DNA from: Puia sp963703355
GTDB lineage: Bacteria > Bacteroidota > Bacteroidia > Chitinophagales > Chitinophagaceae
Direction of reading: 5' to 3'
Length of the DNA: 64,000 bases
Assembly: GCA_963703355.1 (NCBI GenBank)
Contig: OY969813.1
Span: forward strand, 3,906,001 to 3,970,000
In this document: positions 1 through 7,580 of the stretch, piece by piece
Position numbering within the stretch: position 1 is the first letter of the stretch
Layout of the letters: each line of letters starts with the position of its first letter
Position numbers and translations under genes: made by a program
Notes under the pieces: generated by a model
Databases searched by the model: none
What the model saw: only the letters and a program-made list of their open reading frames with translations
Told to the model about the DNA's origin: nothing

Positions 1-945
1 TTTTGCCTGTTTTGCGTATTTGTCCAGGCGGCCTGTTACCCTGTCATCGAAACGCATGCCGATTGCAATCAGCACATCACAATCATTGGTAAGGACATTC
101 GGACCATAATTTCCATGCATGCCCAACATTCCAACAGCCAGTGGATGATCTGTGGGTATTGCGCTCATGCCCAGAATTGTCCATGCAGCGGGAATGCCGG
201 ACTTTTCAATAAAGGCTTTAAATTCATTCTCGGCCCTTCCCAACAGTACGCCCTGACCAAAAATAATAAATGGTTTTTTCGCTTCATTAATCAGCCTGGC
301 TGCTTCTTCAATATATTCTTTTCTTACGATAGGTTTTGGGCGATAACTCCGGATATGTTCACAGGAGGCGTATTCATCGAATTCGAATTCCTGTATCTGG
401 GCATTTTTCGTGATGTCAATCAGCACTGGACCAGGTCTTCCGCTTGCGGCAAGATAGAACGCTTTTGCAAGCACCGAAGGAATCTCCGTGGCGTCCGTAA
501 TTTGATAATTCCATTTAGTAACAGGAGTGGTGATATTGATGACATCTGTTTCCTGAAACGCATCCGTTCCGAGTAAATGCGCAAACACCTGGCCTGTAAT
601 ACAAACCAGTGGTGTACTGTCAATCATTGCGTCAGCCAGGCCGGTCACCAGATTGGTTGCTCCGGGTCCGCTTGTCGCAAATACAATTCCAGTTTTCCCC
701 GATGATCTTGCATATCCCTGAGCGGCATGGATAGCGCCTTGTTCATGACGGACGAGCACATGATTTAATTTCTGCTGATAATCGTACAATGCATCATATA
801 TCGGCATGATCGCTCCTCCTGGATATCCAAAAATGGTATCTACTCCTTCCGAAAGAAATATTTCCAGGAGTGCCGCTGAACCTGATAATTTACGCGTTTT
901 ATGTTTTGATGCAGGATTGTCTTTTTTTAATTCCAGCGTTTCCAT
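1..945 (-). CDS. ilvB: Acetolactate synthase large subunit, N-terminal 315 residues (cut by window edge)
   Basis: Catalyses the first common step of valine/leucine/isoleucine synthesis: thiamine-diphosphate-dependent condensation of pyruvate with pyruvate or 2-oxobutyrate, in the cytoplasm. Reading the minus strand from ATG at 943-945 gives an unbroken frame to base 1. The thiamine-diphosphate-binding domain is clear: residues near 40 read FGYPGGAIMPIYD, the activating glutamate is about residue 68 in VRHEQGAIHAAQGYAR, followed by TSGPGATNLVTGLADA and later ASGRPGPVLIDI. The family is about 560-590 residues, so roughly 250 C-terminal residues lie beyond the left edge. It follows ilvD on the same strand after a 77-base gap holding an 8-mer array, and probably shares the attenuated ilvD transcript. 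Identity is certain; only the C-terminus is unseen. Confidence 0.95.
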   Translation of the reverse strand, partial: METLELKKDNPASKHKTRKLSGSAALLEIFLSEGVDTIFGYPGGAIMPIYDALYDYQQKLNHVLVRHEQGAIHAAQGYARSSGKTGIVFATSGPGATNLVTGLADAMIDSTPLVCITGQVFAHLLGTDAFQETDVINITTPVTKWNYQITDATEIPSVLAKAFYLAASGRPGPVLIDITKNAQIQEFEFDEYASCEHIRSYRPKPIVRKEYIEEAARLINEAKKPFIIFGQGVLLGRAENEFKAFIEKSGIPAAWTILGMSAIPTDHPLAVGMLGMHGNYGPNVLTNDCDVLIAIGMRFDDRVTGRLDKYAKQAK

Positions 946-984
946 ATTTTCTAATTTAATACTGACTTTATCATTTAACCATAT

Positions 985-1016
985 TCTCACACTCTCACAC
1001 TCTCACACTCTCACAC
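985..1016. repeat. Tandem 8-mer array, 4 perfect TCTCACAC units
   Basis: Four exact copies of TCTCACAC lie directly after the ilvD stop codon (1023-1025, minus strand) and before ilvB. On the coding strand the word is GTGTGAGA, close to the AGTATGGG word of the leuC-leuD and tRNA arrays. Only one arm is present; no facing reverse-complement arm is visible in the 77-base gap. Confidence 0.9.
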
Positions 1017-1022
1017 TTTTTT

Positions 1023-2705
1023 CTAAGCCTCATCCGTCACGCAACCCTCACTTGCATCTTTTACGACCTGGGCGTATTTAAATAATACCCCTTTGGTCGC
1101 TTTCAACGCCGGCTGTTTGTATTTTTTTCTTCTTTCTTTAATGACGTCTTCACTCACTTTTAATGTCAATGAGTTTTTAGTCGCGTCTATTTCGATGATA
1201 TCGTTGTCTTCAACCAAACCAAGCAGACCGCCAACAAACGCTTCCGGTGTAATATGTCCTACAACAAAACCATGTGTACCCCCGCTAAACCGTCCGTCCG
1301 TAATCAGTGCAACAGTCTTACCCAGACCAGCGCCGATTATTGCGCCGGTTGGTTTTAACATCTCGGGCATTCCAGGCGCTCCTTTCGGACCAATATTTCT
1401 GATTACCACCACGTCGCCGGCGTGCACTTTGCCCGACTGAATACCTTTGATCAGATCACTCTCTCCGTCAAAAACACGAGCAGTACCTTCGAATCTTTCA
1501 CCTTCCTTACCGGTAATTTTTGCTACGCTTCCTTTTTCAGCCAGGTTACCATACAATATTTGAAGATGACCCGACGCTTTAATGGGATGTTCAAGGGGCA
1601 TTATTACTTTCTGTTCTACAAAATCCAGATCCGGTGCGCTTGCCAGGTTCTCAGCAATGGTTTTTCCTGTAACGGTTATACAATCTCCGTGCAGCATTCC
1701 ATTTTTCAGCAGGTACTTCATTACTGCCGGTGTACCCCCATACTGATGAAGATCTTCCATCAGATATTTTCCACTTGGTTTAAAATCTGCCAGCATCGGA
1801 ACTTTGTTGCTGATTACCTGAAAATCGTCCTGCGTCAACGGAACATCCACACTTTTTGCCATTGCTATTAAATGCAGAACAGCATTTGTAGATCCACTTA
1901 ATACCATCACGACAGTTATCGCATTTTCAAATGCATTTCTGGTCATGATATCTCTTGGCTTAATATCTTTTTCGAGCAATAGTTTTATGGCGGGCCCAAT
2001 GGCAGAACACTCTTTTTGTTTGTCGGCACTCAATGCCGGATTTGAAGAGGAGTACGGCAGACTCATTCCCAACGCTTCAATCGCACAGGCCATGGTATTG
2101 GCGGTGTACATCCCACCACACGCGCCTGCTCCGGGACAACTGTGACGAACAATGGCTTTGAAATCTGTTTCCGTCATGTTGCCGGCGATCTTTTGTCCCA
2201 ACGCTTCAAAATTCGAGACAATATTCAGATCCTGACCATTGTAATGACCGGGAGCTATGGTACCTCCATATAACATGATTCCAGGCCGGTTCAGTCTGCC
2301 CATCGCCATGATCGATCCTGGCATATTTTTATCACAACCCGGGATAGACACAATGGCATCGTAATACTGTGCGCCTGCATTGGTCTCTATACTGTCTGCA
2401 ATAACATCGCGACTGACGAGCGAATACCGCATGCCGTCTGTGCCCATACTGATTCCATCACTTACGCCAATCGTATGAAAAACAAGGCCCAGCAAATCAG
2501 TTTTATTTACACTTTCCTTTACCAATTTTGCCAGATCGTTCAGATGCATATTACAAGGATTTCCATCCCATCCCATGCTGGCAATTCCTACCTGCGCCTT
2601 TTTAAAATCAGCTTCAGAAAATCCAATGGCATAATACATCGCTTGTGCGCCTGGAAGATTTTCATCCTGAGTCAGTGTCCTGGAATATCTGTTTAGTTCA
2701 GCCAT
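1023..2705 (-). CDS. ilvD: Dihydroxy-acid dehydratase
   Basis: Dehydrates 2,3-dihydroxy-3-methylbutanoate and -pentanoate to the 2-keto acids that precede valine, leucine and isoleucine. The 560-residue product has full family length. Candidate iron-sulfur ligands are at their expected sites: C51 in NPCNMHL, C124 in PGCDKNMPGS and C196 in GAGACGGMYTANTM. The C-terminal swivel domain contains GAIIGAGLGKTVALITDGRFSG (split here by description only: GAGLGK then ALITDGRFSGGTHG). The start ATG at 2703-2705 sits only a few bases after the T-tract of a strong terminator, which is itself preceded by a Leu/Val/Ile-rich leader peptide, so expression is very probably controlled by transcription attenuation according to branched-chain aminoacyl-tRNA supply. 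First gene of the ilvD-ilvB unit. Confidence 0.97.
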   Translation of the reverse strand: MAELNRYSRTLTQDENLPGAQAMYYAIGFSEADFKKAQVGIASMGWDGNPCNMHLNDLAKLVKESVNKTDLLGLVFHTIGVSDGISMGTDGMRYSLVSRDVIADSIETNAGAQYYDAIVSIPGCDKNMPGSIMAMGRLNRPGIMLYGGTIAPGHYNGQDLNIVSNFEALGQKIAGNMTETDFKAIVRHSCPGAGACGGMYTANTMACAIEALGMSLPYSSSNPALSADKQKECSAIGPAIKLLLEKDIKPRDIMTRNAFENAITVVMVLSGSTNAVLHLIAMAKSVDVPLTQDDFQVISNKVPMLADFKPSGKYLMEDLHQYGGTPAVMKYLLKNGMLHGDCITVTGKTIAENLASAPDLDFVEQKVIMPLEHPIKASGHLQILYGNLAEKGSVAKITGKEGERFEGTARVFDGESDLIKGIQSGKVHAGDVVVIRNIGPKGAPGMPEMLKPTGAIIGAGLGKTVALITDGRFSGGTHGFVVGHITPEAFVGGLLGLVEDNDIIEIDATKNSLTLKVSEDVIKERRKKYKQPALKATKGVLFKYAQVVKDASEGCVTDEA

Positions 2706-2708
2706 AAT

Positions 2709-2740
2709 AAAAAAAAGAAACCCGCCTTTCGGAGGCGGGT
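2709..2740 (-). terminator. ilv attenuator: intrinsic terminator directly before ilvD
   Basis: On the minus strand an 8-bp perfect stem (ACCCGCCT / AGGCGGGT, loop CCGAA; bases 2740-2720) is followed by TTTCTTTTTTTT, and ilvD ATG starts four bases later. The 5' arm (GCCTCC at 2736-2731) is also complementary to GGAGGC at 2779-2774 inside the last codons of the upstream leader peptide, which supplies the competing antiterminator. Confidence 0.9.
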
Positions 2741-2767
2741 CGTATTAAAAATTATTTTTTTAAATGA

Positions 2768-2860
2768 TCAACTGCCTCCATGAAGGACGGATACAATAAT
2801 AATAATGACCACCAGAAAACGGGTAGCCACTACTTTATTATAAACGCTGATTAACTTCAT
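2768..2860 (-). CDS. ilv operon leader peptide (30 aa)
   Basis: A 30-codon frame starting at ATG 2858-2860 and ending at TGA 2768-2770. It begins MKLISVYNKVVATRF, continues with eight consecutive branched-chain codons (LVVIIIIV), and ends SVLHGGS. Sixteen of the 30 residues are Leu, Val or Ile. This is the signature of a ribosome-mediated attenuator: stalling at the LVVIIIIV run when charged Leu/Val/Ile tRNA is scarce would leave GGAGGC (codons for the two glycines) free to pair with the terminator arm and allow readthrough into ilvD; a ribosome reaching the stop codon would cover it and let the terminator form. A Bacteroidota-type promoter is placed about 10-15 bases before the start. Too short for most gene callers. 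The mechanism is inferred; the sequence elements are seen directly. Confidence 0.88.
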   Translation of the reverse strand: MKLISVYNKVVATRFLVVIIIIVSVLHGGS

Positions 2861-2876
2861 TTGCAGAGTTGAATTG

Positions 2877-2907
2877 CGAATATACGAACCGCGAATAAAA
2901 AAACAAA
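2877..2907 (-). promoter_or_regulatory. Promoter of the ilv leader/ilvDB unit
   Basis: On the minus strand, TTTG (2907-2904) is followed after exactly 19 bases by TATATTCG (2884-2877), one mismatch from the Bacteroidota -7 box TAnnTTTG. It lies between the leuB stop and the leader ATG, so ilvDB can be transcribed separately from the leu genes. Confidence 0.7.
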
Positions 2908-2917
2908 GAACTTTAAA

Positions 2918-4036
2918 TTATATTATTGTCGATTTTCTCAAAGCGATATTTTCCTGATTCAGTTCCGTACCGGAAATTTTTCCAACGAGATAGTCGCTGA
3001 TCAATTCACCGATTGTAGTTGTGAAATAGAAGTTTACCGGATCGATATCTTTTGTTACAAATCCATTAATTAGTGTCCATTCTACGGCTTCACGTACCAG
3101 GTCGGCTTCCTTATGTAATTCAAAATGATCCAGCATCATCGCTGCGGAAAGAATGGAACCCAGCGGGTTCGCTATGTCTTTTCCGGCGGCCTGCGGATAC
3201 GATCCGTGTATGGGTTCAAATAGTGCGGGCCCTTTCCCAACTGATGCAGAGGGCAGAAGTCCAAGCGAGCCGCTGATTACGCTGGCTTCATCACTGAGGA
3301 TATCGCCAAACATATTTTCAGTGAGTATGACGTCGAATTGTTTTGGATTAACAATAATCTGCATTGCTGCATTGTCTACAAAAAGAAAATCCAAACTCAC
3401 ATCCGGGTAACCTGCAGCAATTTCCTGAACTACTTTACGCCATAAGCGGGAGGTCTCGAGTACATTTGCTTTATCAACCAGCGTGAGTTTTTTTCTTCGC
3501 GTCAAGGCGTGTTTAAAAGCCAGATGAGCGATGCGTTCAATTTCCTCTCTGCTATAACTGCATTCATCAAAAGCAGTTTTTTGATCCGCACTTGTTTCCT
3601 TTTTCCCAAAATAGATGCCTCCAGTAAGTTCCCTGTATATGATAAAATCAACGTCTTCTATATTCTTTGACTTTAACGGGGAAAGATGATGCAAAGAAGG
3701 ATATGTGCTTACGGGTCGGATGTTTGCAAACAATTGCAGCGACTTTCTCAATTTTAAAAGACCCTGCTCAGGGCGCACTTTGGCGGTTGGGTCATTGTCG
3801 TATTTTGGATGACCAATAGCTCCGAAAAGAATGGCGCTACTTTCTAATGCCAGTTCAATCGTTTCATCAGGAAGTGGATTACCTGTTTTGTCGATCGCAA
3901 CTGCTCCCATCAGGCAATATCTATATTCAAATTCATGATGGAAGCATTCGGCAATTGAATTAAGAACTTTAACCGCCTGACGGGTCACTTCGGGCCCAAT
4001 CCCATCTCCCTCAATTACAACTATATTTTTTTTCAT
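2918..4036 (-). CDS. leuB: 3-isopropylmalate dehydrogenase
   Basis: Oxidises and decarboxylates 3-isopropylmalate to 4-methyl-2-oxopentanoate with NAD+, the third step of leucine synthesis. The 372-residue protein starts with the family N-terminus (VVIEGDGIGPEV), has the substrate-binding KLRKSLQLFANIRPV region, the active-site tyrosine context YRELTGGIYFG, the metal-binding NMFGDILSDEAS aspartates, and the cofactor-binding FEPIHGSYPQAAGKDIANP loop. Its start overlaps the leuD stop by four bases, so the two are translationally coupled. It is the last leu gene; the ilv promoter and leader follow after its stop. Confidence 0.97.
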   Translation of the reverse strand: MKKNIVVIEGDGIGPEVTRQAVKVLNSIAECFHHEFEYRYCLMGAVAIDKTGNPLPDETIELALESSAILFGAIGHPKYDNDPTAKVRPEQGLLKLRKSLQLFANIRPVSTYPSLHHLSPLKSKNIEDVDFIIYRELTGGIYFGKKETSADQKTAFDECSYSREEIERIAHLAFKHALTRRKKLTLVDKANVLETSRLWRKVVQEIAAGYPDVSLDFLFVDNAAMQIIVNPKQFDVILTENMFGDILSDEASVISGSLGLLPSASVGKGPALFEPIHGSYPQAAGKDIANPLGSILSAAMMLDHFELHKEADLVREAVEWTLINGFVTKDIDPVNFYFTTTIGELISDYLVGKISGTELNQENIALRKSTII

Positions 4037-4653
4037 ACAATATTCAGATGAACGGGGTGTTTGTTTTCGAATTCAGTTATTTCCTCTTTCATGCTCAACA
4101 GATAATCGATATCGTCATACCCATTGAGCAGACAGGTTTTCTTATACTGACTTATGTCAAATTTCTCTTTGATGTCCTTTCCGTTTTTGTCTGTGAGACT
4201 AATAGTCTGGCTTTCCAGATCCACGGTGACCGGCGTGGAAACGTCCTGGTTAACAGCGTCGAATATGGCCTTCAGAAAATTTTCAGTCACTGTAACGGGC
4301 AGGCAGAAATTGTTGAGTGCATTGTTTTTGAAAATATCTGCAAAAAAACTACTGACTACAATGTCAAATCCATAATCCTTGATTGCCCAGGCGGCGTGTT
4401 CACGTGATGAACCGCATCCGAAATTTTTACCTGCAACCAGTATTTTGCCCTTGTATGTTGGATCGTTCAAAGCAAATCCGGGTATGGGTTTATTTTCATC
4501 GTCATTTTCATAGCGCCAATCACGGAAAAGATTTTTTCCAAAACCGTCGCGGTTTGTTGCTTTCAAAAAACGGGCAGGTATGATCTGGTCCGTATCAATA
4601 TTTTCGATATTGATTGGCACTACTGTACTGACTATTTTATTAATTGCTTTCAT
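4033..4653 (-). CDS. leuD: 3-isopropylmalate dehydratase small subunit
   Basis: The swivel-domain subunit that, with LeuC, isomerises 2-isopropylmalate to 3-isopropylmalate. The 206-residue length is typical. Recognised by the N-terminal NIDTDQIIPARFLK motif and GKNFGCGSSREHAAWAI in the centre, both of which shape the active site around the LeuC iron-sulfur cluster. The stop overlaps leuB by four bases. Unusually for this pair it is separated from leuC by 183 bases filled with two facing arrays of 8-mers, beginning about a dozen bases upstream of the start codon. Confidence 0.97.
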   Translation of the reverse strand: MKAINKIVSTVVPINIENIDTDQIIPARFLKATNRDGFGKNLFRDWRYENDDENKPIPGFALNDPTYKGKILVAGKNFGCGSSREHAAWAIKDYGFDIVVSSFFADIFKNNALNNFCLPVTVTENFLKAIFDAVNQDVSTPVTVDLESQTISLTDKNGKDIKEKFDISQYKKTCLLNGYDDIDYLLSMKEEITEFENKHPVHLNIV

Positions 4654-4665
4654 CTTGAAAATAAT

Positions 4666-4833
4666 GAGAGTATGGAAGTATGGGAGTATGCAAGCATAAC
4701 GTTTGAGATATGATTAAAATCTTCAGCACAAACTCTCTTTTCCAAAACTTCTAAATAAACCATTTTTATATTTTAAAAAATTTCTTACATAATTTTCTTC
4801 TCTCCCATACTCCCATACTCCCATACTCCCATA
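4666..4833. repeat. Facing 8-mer arrays between leuC and leuD (4 + 4 units)
   Basis: Left arm 4666-4697: GAGAGTAT, GGAAGTAT, GGGAGTAT, GCAAGCAT. Right arm 4802-4833: four perfect CTCCCATA units ending next to the leuC stop. The arms are reverse-complement-like (AGTATGGGAGTATG against CATACTCCCATACT) and enclose about 104 bases. In a leuC-leuD transcript they could fold into one long hairpin. No coding sequence is seen in the spacer. Confidence 0.9.
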
Positions 4834-4836
4834 CTT

Positions 4837-6237
4837 TCAAATGAGTTCCCTCACGTCCGTTACCCTGCCAGTGATTGCAGCGGCTGCAGCACTCAGGGGG
4901 CTTGTCAGAAATGTTCTTGAATTTGGTCCCTGGCGTCCCTCAAAATTCCGGTTACTCGTAGAAATGCAATACTTACCTGCGGGAATTTTATCTTCATTCA
5001 TGCCAAGACAGGCTGAACACCCAGGTTGGCGAAGAAGAAAACCCGCTTCTTCAAATATTTTATCTATCCCTTCCTCCTGTGCTTGTTTTTCAACCTGTTT
5101 ACTTCCCGGAACGATCCAAACCTGTACGTCTTTCGCTTTTTGTTTGCCTTTTACAAATGATGCAACCAGTCGAAGATCCTCTATCCGGCTGTTGGTACAG
5201 CTCCCGATAAACACGTAGTCGACTTTCTTGCCCTTAATTCCCATACCGGGCTCGAGACCCATATACGATAGTGATTTTTCAAACGAACGAATTTCCTGTT
5301 CTTCCACATCCCGAAGATTAGGAACATGTCCTGTTATGCCGATGCCCATCCCCGGGTTGGTTCCATAAGTTATCATTGGTTCTATGTCCGACGCTTTGAT
5401 ATGGATCTCTGAATCAAAAGCAGCACCTTTATCCGTGTAAAGCGTTTTCCAATAGGATAAAGATTCATCCCAGGCCTTGCCCTGCGGCGCGAATTTTCTT
5501 CCTTTAATGTAGGCAAAAGTTGTTTCGTCAGGAGCAATCATGCCACACCTTGCACCCATCTCAATACTCATATTGCAGATTGTCATTCTGGCTTCCATGG
5601 ACAAATCACGAATGGCAGAACCTGCATATTCTACTGCATATCCTGTAGCTCCACTGGCGGATATTTTTGCAATGATGTAAAGAATAATATCTTTTGACAA
5701 TACACCTTTATTAAGCTTTCCCTCCACATTAATTCGCATGAGTTTGGGACGCGACTGCAGTAGACACTGGGTGGCCATCACCATTTCAACCTCGCTCGTT
5801 CCAATGCCAAACGCGATGGTTCCGAATGCGCCGTGTGTGGACGTATGACTGTCCCCACAAACGATGGTCATCCCCGGCAATGTAATCCCAAGTTCGGGGC
5901 CGATGACATGAACGATGCCCTGATAAGGGTGTCCCAATCCGTAAAGTTCTATCCCAAATTTTTTACAATTTTTCTCCAGCGTTTCCACCTGCAAACGGGA
6001 TAGCGCTTCTTTGATAGGCAGGTGCTGGTTCTCGGTTGGAACATTGTGATCAGCCGTCGCAACAATTTGTTTTGGACGAAATACAGGCAGACCTCTGTCC
6101 TCAAGTCCTTTGAATGCCTGGGGACTTGTGACTTCATGAATAAGATGTTTATCAATATATAAAACGGACGGACCATCCGTTATGGTTCTAATTACATGTG
6201 TGTCCCAGATTTTTTCGAAAAGTGTTTTGGATTTCAT
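4837..6237 (-). CDS. leuC: 3-isopropylmalate dehydratase large subunit
   Basis: Aconitase-family catalytic subunit, partner of LeuD. At 466 residues it has the usual length. The three cysteines that hold the [4Fe-4S] cluster are visible: C347 in FIGSCTNSRIEDL, and C407 and C410 in PGCSACLGMNEDK. Other family blocks include TADHNVPT near residue 61, VCGDSHTSTHGAFG near 126, and the C-terminal STSNRNFEGRQG substrate loop. It is transcribed with leuA upstream (41-base gap). The stop codon is immediately followed by an 8-mer array. Confidence 0.97.
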   Translation of the reverse strand: MKSKTLFEKIWDTHVIRTITDGPSVLYIDKHLIHEVTSPQAFKGLEDRGLPVFRPKQIVATADHNVPTENQHLPIKEALSRLQVETLEKNCKKFGIELYGLGHPYQGIVHVIGPELGITLPGMTIVCGDSHTSTHGAFGTIAFGIGTSEVEMVMATQCLLQSRPKLMRINVEGKLNKGVLSKDIILYIIAKISASGATGYAVEYAGSAIRDLSMEARMTICNMSIEMGARCGMIAPDETTFAYIKGRKFAPQGKAWDESLSYWKTLYTDKGAAFDSEIHIKASDIEPMITYGTNPGMGIGITGHVPNLRDVEEQEIRSFEKSLSYMGLEPGMGIKGKKVDYVFIGSCTNSRIEDLRLVASFVKGKQKAKDVQVWIVPGSKQVEKQAQEEGIDKIFEEAGFLLRQPGCSACLGMNEDKIPAGKYCISTSNRNFEGRQGPNSRTFLTSPLSAAAAAITGRVTDVRELI

Positions 6238-6278
6238 ACCCAGATTATATTATTTAACCGATGATCTGCTGAAATAAC

Positions 6279-7436
6279 CTAAACGCTAACAGCTACTTTA
6301 GCAAGTCCATGCAGGTCTTCTTCGCTGACTTCCTTTTTCGTATCTGCCAGACGAAGAAATTCGACATACAGTGTATCAATTTCATTCCTTGTAAATTCAT
6401 ATCCGATGATCCGGAACCGGTGAGCCAATGCACTTCGCCCGCTGCGGGCCGTAAGCACAATCTTTGAACCGTCGGCACCTACTTCATCCGGATTGATGAT
6501 CTCATAGGTTTGAGTGTCTTTAAGAAATCCGTCCTGATGAATTCCCGAGGAGTGAGAAAAGGCATTCGCACCAACAATTGCTTTGTTGGGCTGTACTTGC
6601 ATACGCATGGTGTCGGCTACCAGACGGCTCATCGGATTTAATAACTTCGTTTTGATGCCGGTGGTGAAGCCCAAATCTGCATGTTGGCGGATCACCATAA
6701 CAACTTCCTCCAGAGCGGTATTGCCGGCCCTTTCACCCAATCCATTCATAGTACATTCTATCTGACGCGCACCGGCGATGATTCCTGCTATGGAATTCGC
6801 TGTTGCGAGTCCCAGGTCATTGTGACAATGACAGGATATCACAGCTCTTTCAATATTTTTCACGTTATTTTTAAGGTAGGCAATTTTTTCTCCGTATTGG
6901 TGGGGTAAGCAATAGCCCGTGGTATCCGGAATATTGACTACTGTAGCGCCTGCTTTAATAACAGCTTCCACAACGCGGGCCAGGTATACATTATCGGTCC
7001 TTCCTGCATCTTCGGCGTAGAACTCAACGTCTTCCACCAGATTTTTAGCCCACTTAACAGCCTGAACCGCCCTTTCAAGAATTTCTTCACGATTTGAATT
7101 GAACTTCGATTTGATATGGAAATCCGACGTGCCAATTCCGGTATGTATTCTGGGATGTTTGGCTTTTTTTATAGCGCTGGCGGCCATTTCTATGTCTGCT
7201 TTAACAGCGCGACTCAGTGCACAAACGCTCGCATGCTGAATTACTTTTGATATTTCTTCTACTGAATGGAAATCTCCAGGACTGGAGACTGGAAAACCGG
7301 CTTCGATAATGTCCACACCCAGGTGTTCAAGCTCCAAAGCCAGTTCGAGCTTCTCTTTTGCGTTCAATTTACAGCCCGGAACCTGCTCTCCGTCACGAAG
7401 GGTAGTGTCGAAAATGTATATTTTGTCCGATTTCAT
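6279..7436 (-). CDS. leuA: 2-isopropylmalate synthase
   Basis: Condenses acetyl-CoA with 3-methyl-2-oxobutanoate, the committed step to leucine. From ATG at 7434-7436 the product is 385 residues and begins KIYIFDTTLRDGEQVPGCKL, the conserved catalytic start of the family. A 405-residue alternative from 7496 would add an unconserved stretch and would start inside an inverted repeat that looks regulatory, so the shorter form is preferred. The metal site SCHCHNDLGLATAN and the GLGERAGNTALEEVV block are present. It lacks the long C-terminal leucine-binding regulatory domain of 500-residue LeuA proteins, so direct feedback inhibition may be weak or absent. First gene of leuACDB. Confidence 0.95.
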   Translation of the reverse strand: MKSDKIYIFDTTLRDGEQVPGCKLNAKEKLELALELEHLGVDIIEAGFPVSSPGDFHSVEEISKVIQHASVCALSRAVKADIEMAASAIKKAKHPRIHTGIGTSDFHIKSKFNSNREEILERAVQAVKWAKNLVEDVEFYAEDAGRTDNVYLARVVEAVIKAGATVVNIPDTTGYCLPHQYGEKIAYLKNNVKNIERAVISCHCHNDLGLATANSIAGIIAGARQIECTMNGLGERAGNTALEEVVMVIRQHADLGFTTGIKTKLLNPMSRLVADTMRMQVQPNKAIVGANAFSHSSGIHQDGFLKDTQTYEIINPDEVGADGSKIVLTARSGRSALAHRFRIIGYEFTRNEIDTLYVEFLRLADTKKEVSEEDLHGLAKVAVSV

Positions 7437-7474
7437 AACGTTTTGGGAAATGAGTTGTTTCGAAGTTATTTTTG

Positions 7475-7497
7475 TTTGATTCGCTATGCAAATCAAA
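7475..7497. promoter_or_regulatory. 10-bp inverted repeat upstream of leuA, possible operator
   Basis: TTTGATTCGC (7475-7484), a three-base centre TAT, then GCAAATCAAA (7488-7497): arms match at 9 of 10 positions. It lies 39-61 bases before the preferred leuA start and between leuA and the divergent 7581 gene. The 23-bp dyad size suits a dimeric regulator. No regulator can be named from sequence. Confidence 0.4.
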
Positions 7498-7580
7498 ATA
7501 TAGTTTGAATTACAGGCCGGAAAAGCTGGTTTATCCGCTGAAACCCGCCACTGGCCTCAATTTAAACCTTTCAAATTACG

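Noticed and set aside
7437..7496. Longer leuA start at 7496
   Set aside because: The extra 20 residues are not family-like and overlap the upstream inverted repeat; the conserved N-terminus starts at 7436.
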